A stretch of 64,000 nt of DNA from Gammaproteobacteria bacterium (GTDB lineage: Bacteria; Pseudomonadota; Gammaproteobacteria; Thiohalomonadales; Thiohalomonadaceae). The notes beneath the pieces are model-generated. The model was not told the DNA's origin. It saw only the letters and a list, made by a program, of their open reading frames with translations, and searched no databases. A program made the position numbers and the translations under genes. This document shows positions 17,616 through 27,317 of this stretch, in pieces. Location of the stretch: contig JALOAT010000008.1 in assembly GCA_023228645.1 (NCBI GenBank), forward strand, positions 1 to 64,000. Direction: 5' to 3'. Each line of letters starts with the position of its first letter. Position 1 is the stretch's first letter.

Positions 17616-20600
17616 CGGTTCATCCCCGCGTGCGCGGGGAACACGCTCGCAGTGCCGCAAGACGTGGGACGGCTACCGGTTCATCCCCGCGTGCGCGGGG
17701 AACACCAGGCCGACACCGCCGAAAGCGACACGTCCGCCGGTTCATCCCCGCGTGCGCGGGGAACACCCAACGCCGCCGCGCGTTCTGTCACCGTCGCGCG
17801 GTTCATCCCCGCGTGCGCGGGGAACACCGTAACAACCGACAGGAAGCCGGTTTCCGTCGCGGTTCATCCCCGCGTGCGCGGGGAACACGAAACCGTATGG
17901 ATGTCCGACCTCTCCCGTTTCGGTTCATCCCCGCGTGCGCGGGGAACACAACTGCCCGCGCGCGTGTACCTCGAACTGGAGCGGTTCATCCCCGCGTGCG
18001 CGGGGAACACGTTCGAGCCCCTGGGCCGGTATCCCCTCTCCTCGGTTCATCCCCGCGTGCGCGGGGAACACAGATGAAACGCTCTATTTTCACCGTCGCC
18101 GCTCGGTTCATCCCCGCGTGCGCGGGGAACACATCACGTGTCAGGGCACCATTGCCGCGGGGAACGGTTCATCCCCGCGTGCGCGGGGAACACTACAAGA
18201 AGTCGCTGAACTCTATGTGGTTCGGCGGTTCATCCCCGCGTGCGCGGGGAACACTTACAGGCCGGTCAGGATGTACCCGGCAGAGTCGGTTCATCCCCGC
18301 GTGCGCGGGGAACACATCGGATCGGCAACGCAGAAAGGTAGCGAGGACGGTTCATCCCCGCGTGCGCGGGGAACACCTTCACCACCGGGCGCTCCACCAT
18401 CTTCGCGCCGGTTCATCCCCGCGTGCGCGGGGAACACCACGAGGATGAGGCGACGGTCGAAGTCGATGTCGGTTCATCCCCGCGTGCGCGGGGAACACTT
18501 TCAGCGCGTCCCACAACGGCATCAGGTACTGCGGTTCATCCCCGCGTGCGCGGGGAACACTGCAGCGATCCGCCGTGTTCGGTGGCCCAAATCGGTTCAT
18601 CCCCGCGTGCGCGGGGAACACCTCTGAACTCGCGTACACTACCATCAATCCGGCGGTTCATCCCCGCGTGCGCGGGGAACACCGGCTACTCGTGCGGCGC
18701 GACCATTTTCAACTCGGTTCATCCCCGCGTGCGCGGGGAACACTGCGTGTAGTACCGCCGATCCACATCAACCTCCGGTTCATCCCCGCGTGCGCGGGGA
18801 ACACGTGGCGTAACGGTAGCGCTGATGCCTCGGGATCGGTTCATCCCCGCGTGCGCGGGGAACACGCCTGCCCGGCCACCCTGAAGCTGCTCGATATCGG
18901 TTCATCCCCGCGTGCGCGGGGAACACTGCTCTTCTCGTTCGAGGTAGAAGCGATATTACGGTTCATCCCCGCGTGCGCGGGGAACACCTGTTCATGTGGG
19001 TCGAGGTTGCCGCCAACGCCGGTTCATCCCCGCGTGCGCGGGGAACACGCGGTCGAAGGCGGGCACGTGGATGCGATCGCCGGTTCATCCCCGCGTGCGC
19101 GGGGAACACTCAATCAGGTTGAGCACAAGCCGACAGAGAAGCGGTTCATCCCCGCGTGCGCGGGGAACACGTGCATGTGAGCGAACGCGAGGCCGCCCAT
19201 GCCGGTTCATCCCCGCGTGCGCGGGGAACACCACTGCATCTGGCGGATCATCGCGGCCGGAGACGGTTCATCCCCGCGTGCGCGGGGAACACTTCGCCTC
19301 TCTTTTGCTGAGGGTAGGCTTGTTCGGTTCATCCCCGCGTGCGCGGGGAACACGCGCCGTAAAACGCGCGCGCAGCTTCCTGCATCGGTTCATCCCCGCG
19401 TGCGCGGGGAACACTATCGTTCACGCCGGCCAAGCGCTCACGACGTCGGTTCATCCCCGCGTGCGCGGGGAACACCAGCCCATCGGCGCGCACACCCTGC
19501 GCCACAGCGGTTCATCCCCGCGTGCGCGGGGAACACCTGTTGATCGTCGAGACCGCGTACGATGCCGGCGGTTCATCCCCGCGTGCGCGGGGAACACCCG
19601 ACGCCGGACGCTATGGGGACGGTAGCCCCCGGTTCATCCCCGCGTGCGCGGGGAACACTCTCGGGTCGGATGTCGGCTAGCCAGTCGCCGCGGTTCATCC
19701 CCGCGTGCGCGGGGAACACGTAGCCGAACAGTACAACTCAAAAATTTCAGCCGGTTCATCCCCGCGTGCGCGGGGAACACATCCGTTGGCGTAGCTAGGA
19801 TTTTTTTGGACACGGTTCATCCCCGCGTGCGCGGGGAACACTCGCTGAACACTGGCCACAGTTCGCCTATTGGCGGTTCATCCCCGCGTGCGCGGGGAAC
19901 ACTGGAGGTGATCGATGGATTGGCTTAATAGTGCCGGTTCATCCCCGCGTGCGCGGGGAACACCGCGCCAGAAGACCGCGAAGAAGGCGGCGATCCGGTT
20001 CATCCCCGCGTGCGCGGGGAACACTGCCGCCGCCACAAATAGGCTATCTACGGTATCGGTTCATCCCCGCGTGCGCGGGGAACACGAACAAGCCGAACGC
20101 TACGTCAACGCGCAGATCGGTTCATCCCCGCGTGCGCGGGGAACACTGCTCTTCCGCCTGTTGCACCAGGATGGTGAGCGGTTCATCCCCGCGTGCGCGG
20201 GGAACACGGGTGTCGGCTCTCGTAGCCGTGGCGCAGAATCGGTTCATCCCCGCGTGCGCGGGGAACACCGTCGAACAAATGCAGCCGTTCAAAAAATTGC
20301 CGGTTCATCCCCGCGTGCGCGGGGAACACACGATAGCGACGGCGGCGATGAAGGCGATTTTCGGTTCATCCCCGCGTGCGCGGGGAACACGAACGCAGAA
20401 CAGGTATTGCACCTGCTCGAAACGGTTCATCCCCGCGTGCGCGGGGAACACTCCAGCGCGGCCATTGGCCCGGTCCCGGTCGCCGGTTCATCCCCGCGTG
20501 CGCGGGGAACACCATGATGGCCAGGGCCAGCTTGGGCGCCGGGCCGGTTCATCCCCGCGTGCGCGGGGAACACGCACTCGAGACCCACGACACGCGCGGC

Positions 20601-22770
20601 GGGCTCGGTTCATCCCCGCGTGCGCGGGGAACACTCCGTGACACGCGCCAAGCGCAAGGTTGCCAACGGTTCATCCCCGCGTGCGCGGGGAACACGTTTG
20701 ATCTGCGTGTGCGCCACGCGCCCGAGGGCGGTTCATCCCCGCGTGCGCGGGGAACACCTTCCCATCGAACACGGCGTTCTGTTCCCATACGGTTCATCCC
20801 CGCGTGCGCGGGGAACACTTGCTGCCGTTGCCGCCGAACTTGGTGGGGATCGGTTCATCCCCGCGTGCGCGGGGAACACAACACGCCCTGAAGGTTGCCG
20901 ATCTGCTCGGTCGGTTCATCCCCGCGTGCGCGGGGAACACTTCCATCGCCTCGCCGCGGTCCTCGCACGTCCCGGTTCATCCCCGCGTGCGCGGGGAACA
21001 CCGCGCCAAGCGCAGAACGGAGGCGTTCGGCATCGGTTCATCCCCGCGTGCGCGGGGAACACTCACGAGCGCATGGGATAAGACAATGGCATTCTGGTTC
21101 ATCCCCGCGTGCGCGGGGAACACATGGATAGTCACCACCAAATTCAAGATTTTTTCGGTTCATCCCCGCGTGCGCGGGGAACACGCTTGTTTCGGCGTCA
21201 TTGCGCGCCTCCTGTGGCGGTTCATCCCCGCGTGCGCGGGGAACACTGACGGAAGACGATGCCGAGCTGGTGAAGCTCCGGTTCATCCCCGCGTGCGCGG
21301 GGAACACCCATACGCCAAGGAGGACGGCACGGCTAACGCCGGTTCATCCCCGCGTGCGCGGGGAACACCGCCAGGCAATGTCAATAACTGACCTAAAGTA
21401 CGGTTCATCCCCGCGTGCGCGGGGAACACCCGCGCTTCTTCGCTTTGACGATGCGGCCGCCCGGTTCATCCCCGCGTGCGCGGGGAACACCGCCCTATCG
21501 GTGCGCCTGCCGCTATCGACTACGGTTCATCCCCGCGTGCGCGGGGAACACGCGCTGCCCTTCTTTGGATCGATGCGCTCGGCCGGTTCATCCCCGCGTG
21601 CGCGGGGAACACTCGTCATTGCGGATGCGGTCAATTTCGTCTCGCGGTTCATCCCCGCGTGCGCGGGGAACACCCATCGTCCGGCGTATCGATGTAGCTA
21701 TTGGACGGTTCATCCCCGCGTGCGCGGGGAACACGGATTGATGATTGGCAATGGGAATGCCACGTGCGGTTCATCCCCGCGTGCGCGGGGAACACGCTCC
21801 AGAAGGTCGCCCATTGTGCGGGCCGTCGGTTCATCCCCGCGTGCGCGGGGAACACCATTCTTGAGCGTGCGGCGGAGATTCTGGCCCCGGTTCATCCCCG
21901 CGTGCGCGGGGAACACGGCGAACTGGTGGCCGAAAGACTGGTTTTCCGCGGTTCATCCCCGCGTGCGCGGGGAACACGATGGATCCATGCCGTATCTCAG
22001 CATTTCCATCGGTTCATCCCCGCGTGCGCGGGGAACACCCACGCGGCCACCTGTTTCGGTAACCAAGTAACGGTTCATCCCCGCGTGCGCGGGGAACACG
22101 GCAGAAGACAAACCACCGTCGCGCCATTCTCCGGTTCATCCCCGCGTGCGCGGGGAACACGATCCGACACCACCACCTGCGCGGGTGCGGGATGGTTCAT
22201 CCCCGCGTGCGCGGGGAACACGCGGCCTTCATCTCAGCAATCAGGGCCAGGGCCGGTTCATCCCCGCGTGCGCGGGGAACACTTGATACATCATGCCTAA
22301 CGTCTACCGGAAGGCGGTTCATCCCCGCGTGCGCGGGGAACACATGGATGGGTATTAGTTAAGAATTGTCACGTCCGGTTCATCCCCGCGTGCGCGGGGA
22401 ACACACCATTCATGGCCTCCATTTTTGCGCTGAGTTCGGTTCATCCCCGCGTGCGCGGGGAACACCGGTGGACGCTCGTCAATTCGACAACCGGCAGCGG
22501 TTCATCCCCGCGTGCGCGGGGAACACTGTTTTGGGCGGCCGCCTCCATCGGAAGCGACCGGTTCATCCCCGCGTGCGCGGGGAACACGGGTGCTGGACCC
22601 GCAATCGCTGGCCCTGGACCGGTTCATCCCCGCGTGCGCGGGGAACACGGCCCATCAGTAGCAGTGCGCTGCATGGGCTCCGGTTCATCCCCGCGTGCGC
22701 GGGGAACACTCACAAGCCGAGCCGCGACGATAATCGAAGGGCGGTTCATCCCCGCGTGCGCGGGGAACAC
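17616..22770 (-). CRISPR. type I-E CRISPR array, 85 repeats and 84 spacers
   Basis: Repeats are 29 nt. On the minus strand they start GTGTTCCCCGCGCACGCGGG and end GATGAACCG, with a CCCCGC/GCGGGG hairpin for Cas6e. The period is 61 bp, so spacers are mostly 32 nt. I found 33-nt spacers at 18499-18531, 20696-20728 and between repeats starting 21156 and 21218, and a 31-nt spacer in the interval 21767-21827. All repeats I compared are identical except two whose outermost base is changed (21095 and about 22193, C to T on the plus strand). The leader is at the 22770 end, so the newest spacers are there. Long open frames through the array are repeat artefacts. Confidence 0.99.
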
Positions 22771-22823
22771 ACTTGTTGTACCCGATTGAATTACCGAGAT
22801 TTTTTTCGGTCAACAAATTCTAC
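22771..22823 (-). promoter_or_regulatory. CRISPR leader with candidate promoter
   Basis: An AT-rich stretch of 53 bp between the cas2 terminator and the first repeat. On the minus strand TTGACC (22813-22808) and TTCAAT (22790-22785) are 17 bp apart, giving a sigma-70-like promoter with a start near 22778, just before the first repeat. No clear IHF site is visible. Location beside cas1-cas2 fits a leader. Confidence 0.6.
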
Positions 22824-22862
22824 CAAGAAAAAAGCCCACGCGCGGCCATCTCGAGTGGGCTT
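22824..22862 (-). terminator. intrinsic terminator of the cas operon
   Basis: On the minus strand AAGCCCAC and GTGGGCTT form an 8-bp stem followed by TTTTTTCTT. It begins about 15 bp after the cas2 stop and separates the cas transcript from the array leader. Confidence 0.85.
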
Positions 22863-22877
22863 GTATTCGCCGGATTG

Positions 22878-23177
22878 TTAAAGAGCGTCGCCGGGGGTGT
22901 CTGGTGGCAAGAAGGTGACCAACCTGAGCCCGTCGAAATCAACGGGGATGCGCCGGTTTGCACCCAGCGTTTCGAAGTCGTAGCCGGATTCTGTATTGGT
23001 AGTCCAGGCCATTACCGCGTTGCCATCGTCGAGCCCTTCTCTGACCTGGTGCCAAATGAACTCACGAAGACGCTTGGACGGATTCCCAATGTAAACGCCC
23101 GCGCGGATTTCAAGCAGCCAGACGGCCAGCCGGCCGCGCAGCCTTGGCGGAACATTTTCAGTGACGATGACCAGCAT
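22878..23177 (-). CDS. cas2: Cas2, type I-E
   Basis: About 99 residues, the type I-E form of the Cas2 adaptation protein. The first strand MLVIVTENVPPRLRGRL and the following WLLEIRAGVYIGNPS are typical. It bridges two Cas1 dimers and helps integrate new spacers at the leader end. The start at 23177 places the first strand at the N-terminus, and an in-frame ATG at 23195 would add six residues. It overlaps the end of cas1 and is the last gene before the operon terminator. Confidence 0.93.
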   Translation of the reverse strand: MLVIVTENVPPRLRGRLAVWLLEIRAGVYIGNPSKRLREFIWHQVREGLDDGNAVMAWTTNTESGYDFETLGANRRIPVDFDGLRLVTFLPPDTPGDAL

Positions 23178-24069
23178 CGCCCAGGTTTTCCCCATCCGAA
23201 AATGCCGGCCCTACCGCATCTTCAGGTGGTTCTGGTGGTTTCATTTCGCCAGCTGAAAGGATTTCTTCGATTGAGGGGATGATCCTGGACAGCAATTTCG
23301 TCTCGCGGAAGGCATCGCGACAGGCCAGTCGAACCTGACGCTCGGGCTGCGGCGGGTTTTGGGCAGCAATACGAAACGCCACGGGGACTACCGTGTCGAA
23401 CTTGAAAATGTCAGCAACGTCGTAAATGAAGGAAAGCGGCTTTCCCGTGTGGATGAAACCGACTGCCGGGGCATAGCCGGCCGCCAGTACCGCCGCTTCA
23501 GTAATGCCGTAAAGGCTGGCTGTTGCCGCAGAAAGACAGAGGTTGGGCACATCACTCGCATCCCAATCCGTTGGGTCATATTTCCGACCCTGCCACTTCA
23601 CGCCATACCGTTGGGCCATGTTCTTGTACATCTCGCGTACACGCGCGCCCTCGATGCCGCGCAACTGCTCGACACTGCGCCGCTCCGGAGGTTTTTCGCG
23701 AAATCGCATTTCGTACATTTTCCGCACGACCTTGAGCCTGGCCTGCGGGTCGAGCGCAAGCTGGGCTTGGTACAGCAGGCGATCGGCGCGTGCCCCGCCG
23801 GGCTGGCCCGACGCGTAGAGCCGAACGCCCGCCTCACCGACCCACACCAACAAGGTGCCGACACGTGAGGCAAGCGCCACTGCCCGATGGGAAACGCGCG
23901 TTCCCGGCTCCAGCATGATGCAGGCGACACTACCGACAGGAATGTGGGTACGCTCACCTGTCTTGTCCACGACCACGAACGCACCATCAAGCACATCCAC
24001 TTGGCCCTTTTCGATGAAGATCATCGAAATGCGTTCTTTCATGGCAATAGGCTTGAGCGGCGGCAACAT
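23158..24069 (-). CDS. cas1: Cas1, type I-E integrase
   Basis: A 303-residue spacer integrase. It starts MLPPLKPIAMKERISMIFIE, as usual for type I-E. The metal-binding residues are the glutamate of RGIEGARV, the histidine of GFIHTGKPLSF and the aspartate of YDVADIFKFD. With Cas2 it inserts prespacers at the leader. The ATG at 24069 is preferred over that at 24087, which adds six residues and overlaps the PIN toxin by 11 bp. The C-terminal tail (EPPEDAVGPAFSD) is charged and overlaps the cas2 start. All catalytic residues are present, so adaptation should be possible. Confidence 0.95.
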   Translation of the reverse strand: MLPPLKPIAMKERISMIFIEKGQVDVLDGAFVVVDKTGERTHIPVGSVACIMLEPGTRVSHRAVALASRVGTLLVWVGEAGVRLYASGQPGGARADRLLYQAQLALDPQARLKVVRKMYEMRFREKPPERRSVEQLRGIEGARVREMYKNMAQRYGVKWQGRKYDPTDWDASDVPNLCLSAATASLYGITEAAVLAAGYAPAVGFIHTGKPLSFIYDVADIFKFDTVVPVAFRIAAQNPPQPERQVRLACRDAFRETKLLSRIIPSIEEILSAGEMKPPEPPEDAVGPAFSDGENLGDAGHRH

Positions 24070-24076
24070 GGGGACA

Positions 24077-24502
24077 TCACCCGCCATTCCACGGGTTGAT
24101 CACACGAATCGGGTACGGGGTGAAATCCTTTTCGTTGCGCGTCACAAGGGTGAAACTCCGACAAATGGCAGTGGCCGCCAGCAGACTGTCTATCACCGGA
24201 ATGGGCAGTCCGCGTTTGCTGCTCTCACCACAAAGGCGTCCCCACTCCAACGAAATTTCCATGTCGATGGCGATGGCGCGTTCGTCGAAACGTTTTCGCA
24301 CGTCTTGATCGAGCCAGGTCTGAATGTTTCGCCGGCGCCTGCCATCATCGAGCTTGGCGATGCCCTTGCGGATTTCGCCAAGCGACAGCACGCTCACAAA
24401 AAGTCGCTCCTCTTCGATACCCGACAGCCATTCGACCACACCTCGGTCCGGAACCGTCTTGAACAGTTCCGATAGCAAGCAGGTGTCGAGCAGATAATTC
24501 AA
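24077..24502 (-). CDS. PIN-domain toxin (VapC/FitB-like)
   Basis: A 141-residue PIN-domain ribonuclease-type toxin. The acidic residues expected for metal binding are seen in MNYLLDTCLLSELF (D6 and E12), SLGEIRKG, IPVIDSLLAATA and RNEKDF. It is encoded with the Phd-like antitoxin immediately before it (stop and start overlap by 4 bp). VapC-type toxins usually cut tRNAs or rRNA. The pair sits between cas6e and cas1 in the same direction, where canonical type I-E operons have no gene. All catalytic positions are present, so it is probably functional. Confidence 0.9.
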   Translation of the reverse strand: MNYLLDTCLLSELFKTVPDRGVVEWLSGIEEERLFVSVLSLGEIRKGIAKLDDGRRRRNIQTWLDQDVRKRFDERAIAIDMEISLEWGRLCGESSKRGLPIPVIDSLLAATAICRSFTLVTRNEKDFTPYPIRVINPWNGG

Positions 24503-24744
24503 AGTTCCACCTCTCGGCCGACATCCTTGGAGCGGGTCAGGTCAAGCTCGATTCCTCGCAAAGGCGACTTCTGGAAAAACTCCACGATCGTCCCACGACG
24601 CGCAGTAAGCTTGCGATATTCGCTGGTCGACAACACCACTGCCTTTTCCCGACCATGAACCGTAATGACCTGCGGACCTTCAGACTCTGCAGCCTTCACC
24701 AGCTCGCTCAGGCGGTTTTTTGCTTCTTGCAGTTGCCAATTCAT
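24499..24744 (-). CDS. Phd/YefM-family antitoxin
   Basis: An 81-residue antitoxin. The N-terminal half (MNWQLQEAKNRLSELVKAAE, then ITVHGREKAVVLSTSEYRKL) is the Phd/YefM DNA-binding fold; the C-terminal tail would neutralise the PIN toxin. Members repress their own promoter with the toxin as co-repressor. A tandem 9-bp direct repeat and a TACAAT box lie just upstream, fitting this. The stop overlaps the toxin start. Confidence 0.9.
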   Translation of the reverse strand: MNWQLQEAKNRLSELVKAAESEGPQVITVHGREKAVVLSTSEYRKLTARRGTIVEFFQKSPLRGIELDLTRSKDVGREVEL

Positions 24745-24756
24745 AGCCCCTCCGAC

Positions 24757-24781
24757 TTCTAGCCAGACTAGCCAGATTGTA
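24757..24781 (-). promoter_or_regulatory. promoter -10 and tandem operator of the toxin-antitoxin pair
   Basis: On the minus strand TACAAT (24781-24776) is followed by two perfect copies of TCTGGCTAG (24777-24760, partly shared with the -10). The antitoxin ATG is 15 bp further on. This suggests a separate, autoregulated promoter inside the cas operon. A clear -35 box is not seen. Confidence 0.5.
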
Positions 24782-24801
24782 GCCCTGGTCCGGCCCGCTG
24801 A

Positions 24802-25461
24802 CTATAACCGCCGGACCAGCAACAGACCGCAGCCGAATCCCTTGGCCGGACCAATGCCGTTGAAAAGGGAGCGGGTGAGCACGTCGGGGTCAGTCACCGT
24901 AAGCAAGCCTGCGCAATCCACCGTACTGAAACGGATGCGTTGCCCGCCTTTTTTGCGCAACTCGTGCTGCCGATATCCTTCGGCGCGAAAATCGCGCTGC
25001 TTGGCGGAAAAACCGGCCTTTCCGGCGCGGGCTTCCAGCCATTGCCACACGGACTGCTGCACCCTTTCGGCTTGGCTTAACCGATTGCTGCCTTCCGGGT
25101 GATGGCGCTTGAAATCCATCACCACATCATGCCGATGGGAGCGGCCCGCTTCGTCCTGGCGGGTGACGACAGGATTGACCCGGAGGGAATAAGACAGCAA
25201 CTGACCTGCGGCCAATCGAGGGTGATATTCCTTCGTTTCCACATGCCAGAGGCCTTCACGATCGGCCGGGACACGTTGGGACACGATCAGAAAGCGAGGG
25301 AGGTTCTGTTCCGTTTCCTGCCGGTACAGAAAATCCCGGCGGGCGTTCGGGTCTTCATCGAAAAGGCGCCAGAGCGCCTGGTGAACGCCATAACCTGTGG
25401 CCACTCTGCTCAACGCACCGTCCCACGATGCTTTTTTCAAGGTCACGCGACTCATGTACAT
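24802..25461 (-). CDS. cas6e: Cas6e (CasE), crRNA endonuclease
   Basis: A 219-residue RAMP nuclease that cuts the repeat at the 3' base of its hairpin and stays on the crRNA end. The catalytic histidine is in ATGYGVHQALWRLF (near residue 27), and the glycine-rich loop GIGPAKGFGCGLLLVRR closes the protein. It follows cas5 by 3 bp. The stop is followed by a G/C-rich inverted repeat (24789-24819) and then the toxin-antitoxin promoter region. Confidence 0.95.
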   Translation of the reverse strand: MYMSRVTLKKASWDGALSRVATGYGVHQALWRLFDEDPNARRDFLYRQETEQNLPRFLIVSQRVPADREGLWHVETKEYHPRLAAGQLLSYSLRVNPVVTRQDEAGRSHRHDVVMDFKRHHPEGSNRLSQAERVQQSVWQWLEARAGKAGFSAKQRDFRAEGYRQHELRKKGGQRIRFSTVDCAGLLTVTDPDVLTRSLFNGIGPAKGFGCGLLLVRRL

Positions 25462-25464
25462 GGC

Positions 25465-26223
25465 TCACTCCTTGCCGTCCAGGCGCGCATGGTGTTCCTC
25501 GCGCTCATCGAATTGCCAGCGACGCCGCGTGCGCGGCTGATCGCGACGGGTGAAGGTCGCGCGCGCGGGGACGCCGGCGTTCATTCCCTCTTCCCAATAG
25601 AGCGATGCCGCACCGCTGTTCAGGCGCTTGGCGCTGCGCCAGCGCACGATGCCTTCCATCAAGTCGTCGGGTTCGGTGAACTGTGCCGCGGCGAAGGCAG
25701 TCCGTACATCTTCCGCACCGATGACTTGCGGTTGTAGGGGGAGCGCCAATGAACACGACTTGCGTCCGAGATAGAGCGGAAAACGCGGTGTTTCCAGTGA
25801 CCTCTTCAGGATATCGAGCGACCACGAAGCTCCCGCCTTCGCCTCCACAGCGACCTGGTAATACGCGTCACTGCGGTAGTCCCGGCTGGAGAGGATGGTT
25901 CCTAAATCGTCCTTGGGCAGGGCCAGTTCGTCACGCCGCGTGTAATTGGGATAGCCTTTGCCCGCCGCCTTCGAGGGAACCTGTGCGGTGTGGTAGTCAC
26001 GCAGGAAATGCCCGGCCGTAAGCACGCGTACGGCGAACCGATAGCCCTCTGCCATCTGACACTGTCGCTCTTCGTCATCGCGCCGCAAACCGACCGCTGC
26101 CGCGAGCAGGCCTATGAGCGCTGAGCGGCCGGGATGTGTGGATGTGACGCGCGCCTCTCCTACCGCAACATCACCCCATGCGGCCAACGGGCCATAGAGC
26201 TGAAACAGCAGGTAGTCGGTCAT
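25465..26223 (-). CDS. cas5: Cas5e (CasD), Cascade subunit
   Basis: A 252-residue Cas5 RAMP protein that caps the 5' handle of the crRNA. The N-terminal MTDYLLFQLYGPLAAWGD and the following STHPGRSALIGLLAAAVGL are typical of type I-E. The ATG at 26223 is preferred over one at 26241 inside cas7, since homology begins there and GAGTGAGG provides a ribosome-binding site. It lies 4 bp after cas7. Confidence 0.94.
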   Translation of the reverse strand: MTDYLLFQLYGPLAAWGDVAVGEARVTSTHPGRSALIGLLAAAVGLRRDDEERQCQMAEGYRFAVRVLTAGHFLRDYHTAQVPSKAAGKGYPNYTRRDELALPKDDLGTILSSRDYRSDAYYQVAVEAKAGASWSLDILKRSLETPRFPLYLGRKSCSLALPLQPQVIGAEDVRTAFAAAQFTEPDDLMEGIVRWRSAKRLNSGAASLYWEEGMNAGVPARATFTRRDQPRTRRRWQFDEREEHHARLDGKE

Positions 26224-26227
26224 GGCC

Positions 26228-27283
26228 TCACTCCACGGCACACGCGATGATCGCCTGTAGGCTGCCGTCGCCGGTATGGGCGTTCATCTCGCAGAGGTTC
26301 TGTGCGCAGGGGCCGTAAACGGCGTCCATTTTTTTGCGTGTTTCATTCAGCCGGTCGATGCTGGTTTTCAGCAGTGTCGCACCTGCAACCGGTTCGAGGA
26401 AGGCGACGGCCAGCGAGCGCGGCTGCTGGTTGCCTGTCTCGCACAACAGGTAACTGGCGCGGGCATGGGAGGCGAAGCTGTTCTGCTTTCCGGTGGGCGA
26501 CACCGTGGCCGTTGCCTCCACCAGCGCTGCGATGGCCTTTTTCCACAGGGTTTCGTCACCACCGAGGTTTTCCAGCAGCAGTTCGCGGTCGATGCAGACA
26601 TAGAGGTAAAAGAGCCCGGAACCGAATTCGGTCTCCCCCATGTGGCCCGCACCCACGTCTTCTTCACCGGTATTCAGGTCGTCCACCGCCGTGAAAAAGT
26701 CATTTTCGACGGCCACCTTGTGCACTGTAATCGCGTGGGCCACCTGCGCCGCGGCCTCGACGTTGAACCTGGGGCTCGCGGCCAGCATGCGACCAAACAG
26801 GGCGATGTCGGCGGCGCTGTGTTGTTTGCGCAAGAGACCCAGTTCTTCCGATACCGGCTCGCTGTTACGCGCGGCCACCGTGTCCGTAAGGGCATCTATG
26901 CCCGCCAACTCTTCAGGGCTGAAATGGGCGAGCTGTTCGATATGCAACGCTTCGTCTTTTCCGTTGTCCTTCGACTCCTTGAGCTTGCCGAACTGTGCAG
27001 CTACCTTGCGCGCCCACTCGCGCGCATTCTTTTCCTTGACTCCGTTTTCGATCAGGCGCGTCGCGATACGCACGCCAATCTCCTTGGTGCGTATGCCCAC
27101 ATGCCCATCAAGCGCCTCCACGAACACGTCCGAGGTACGCCAGGCGCGTTTCAGGCTTTGTGATGAAACACGCAAGCGGGTCGCACCACCCACCTGAGCA
27201 GTCTTCGGACGTCCCAGATCGTCACGATTCAGGTTGGACGGCGGATAGGCAGTGAGCAGGTGAAGTTGCAGAAAACGGTTCAT
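26228..27283 (-). CDS. cas7: Cas7e (CasC/Cse4), Cascade backbone
   Basis: A 351-residue protein, present in six copies in type I-E Cascade, that lines the crRNA and flips out every sixth base. The start FLQLHLLTAYPPSNLNRDDL and RVSSQSLKRAWR are characteristic. I chose the ATG at 27283 with an AAGGAAGG ribosome-binding site. The in-frame ATG at 27403 would run into cse2. A 34-bp gap separates it from cse2. Confidence 0.95.
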   Translation of the reverse strand: MNRFLQLHLLTAYPPSNLNRDDLGRPKTAQVGGATRLRVSSQSLKRAWRTSDVFVEALDGHVGIRTKEIGVRIATRLIENGVKEKNAREWARKVAAQFGKLKESKDNGKDEALHIEQLAHFSPEELAGIDALTDTVAARNSEPVSEELGLLRKQHSAADIALFGRMLAASPRFNVEAAAQVAHAITVHKVAVENDFFTAVDDLNTGEEDVGAGHMGETEFGSGLFYLYVCIDRELLLENLGGDETLWKKAIAALVEATATVSPTGKQNSFASHARASYLLCETGNQQPRSLAVAFLEPVAGATLLKTSIDRLNETRKKMDAVYGPCAQNLCEMNAHTGDGSLQAIIACAVE

Positions 27284-27317
27284 GAGATTCCTTCCTTTTG
27301 CTTGGAATTGGAGCGGT

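Noticed and set aside
17630..22881. Many long open frames of 60-345 codons with repeated RFIPACAGNT or VHPRVRGEH
   Set aside because: They are translations of the CRISPR repeats, which lack stops in several frames. They share no start signals and are interrupted only by spacers.
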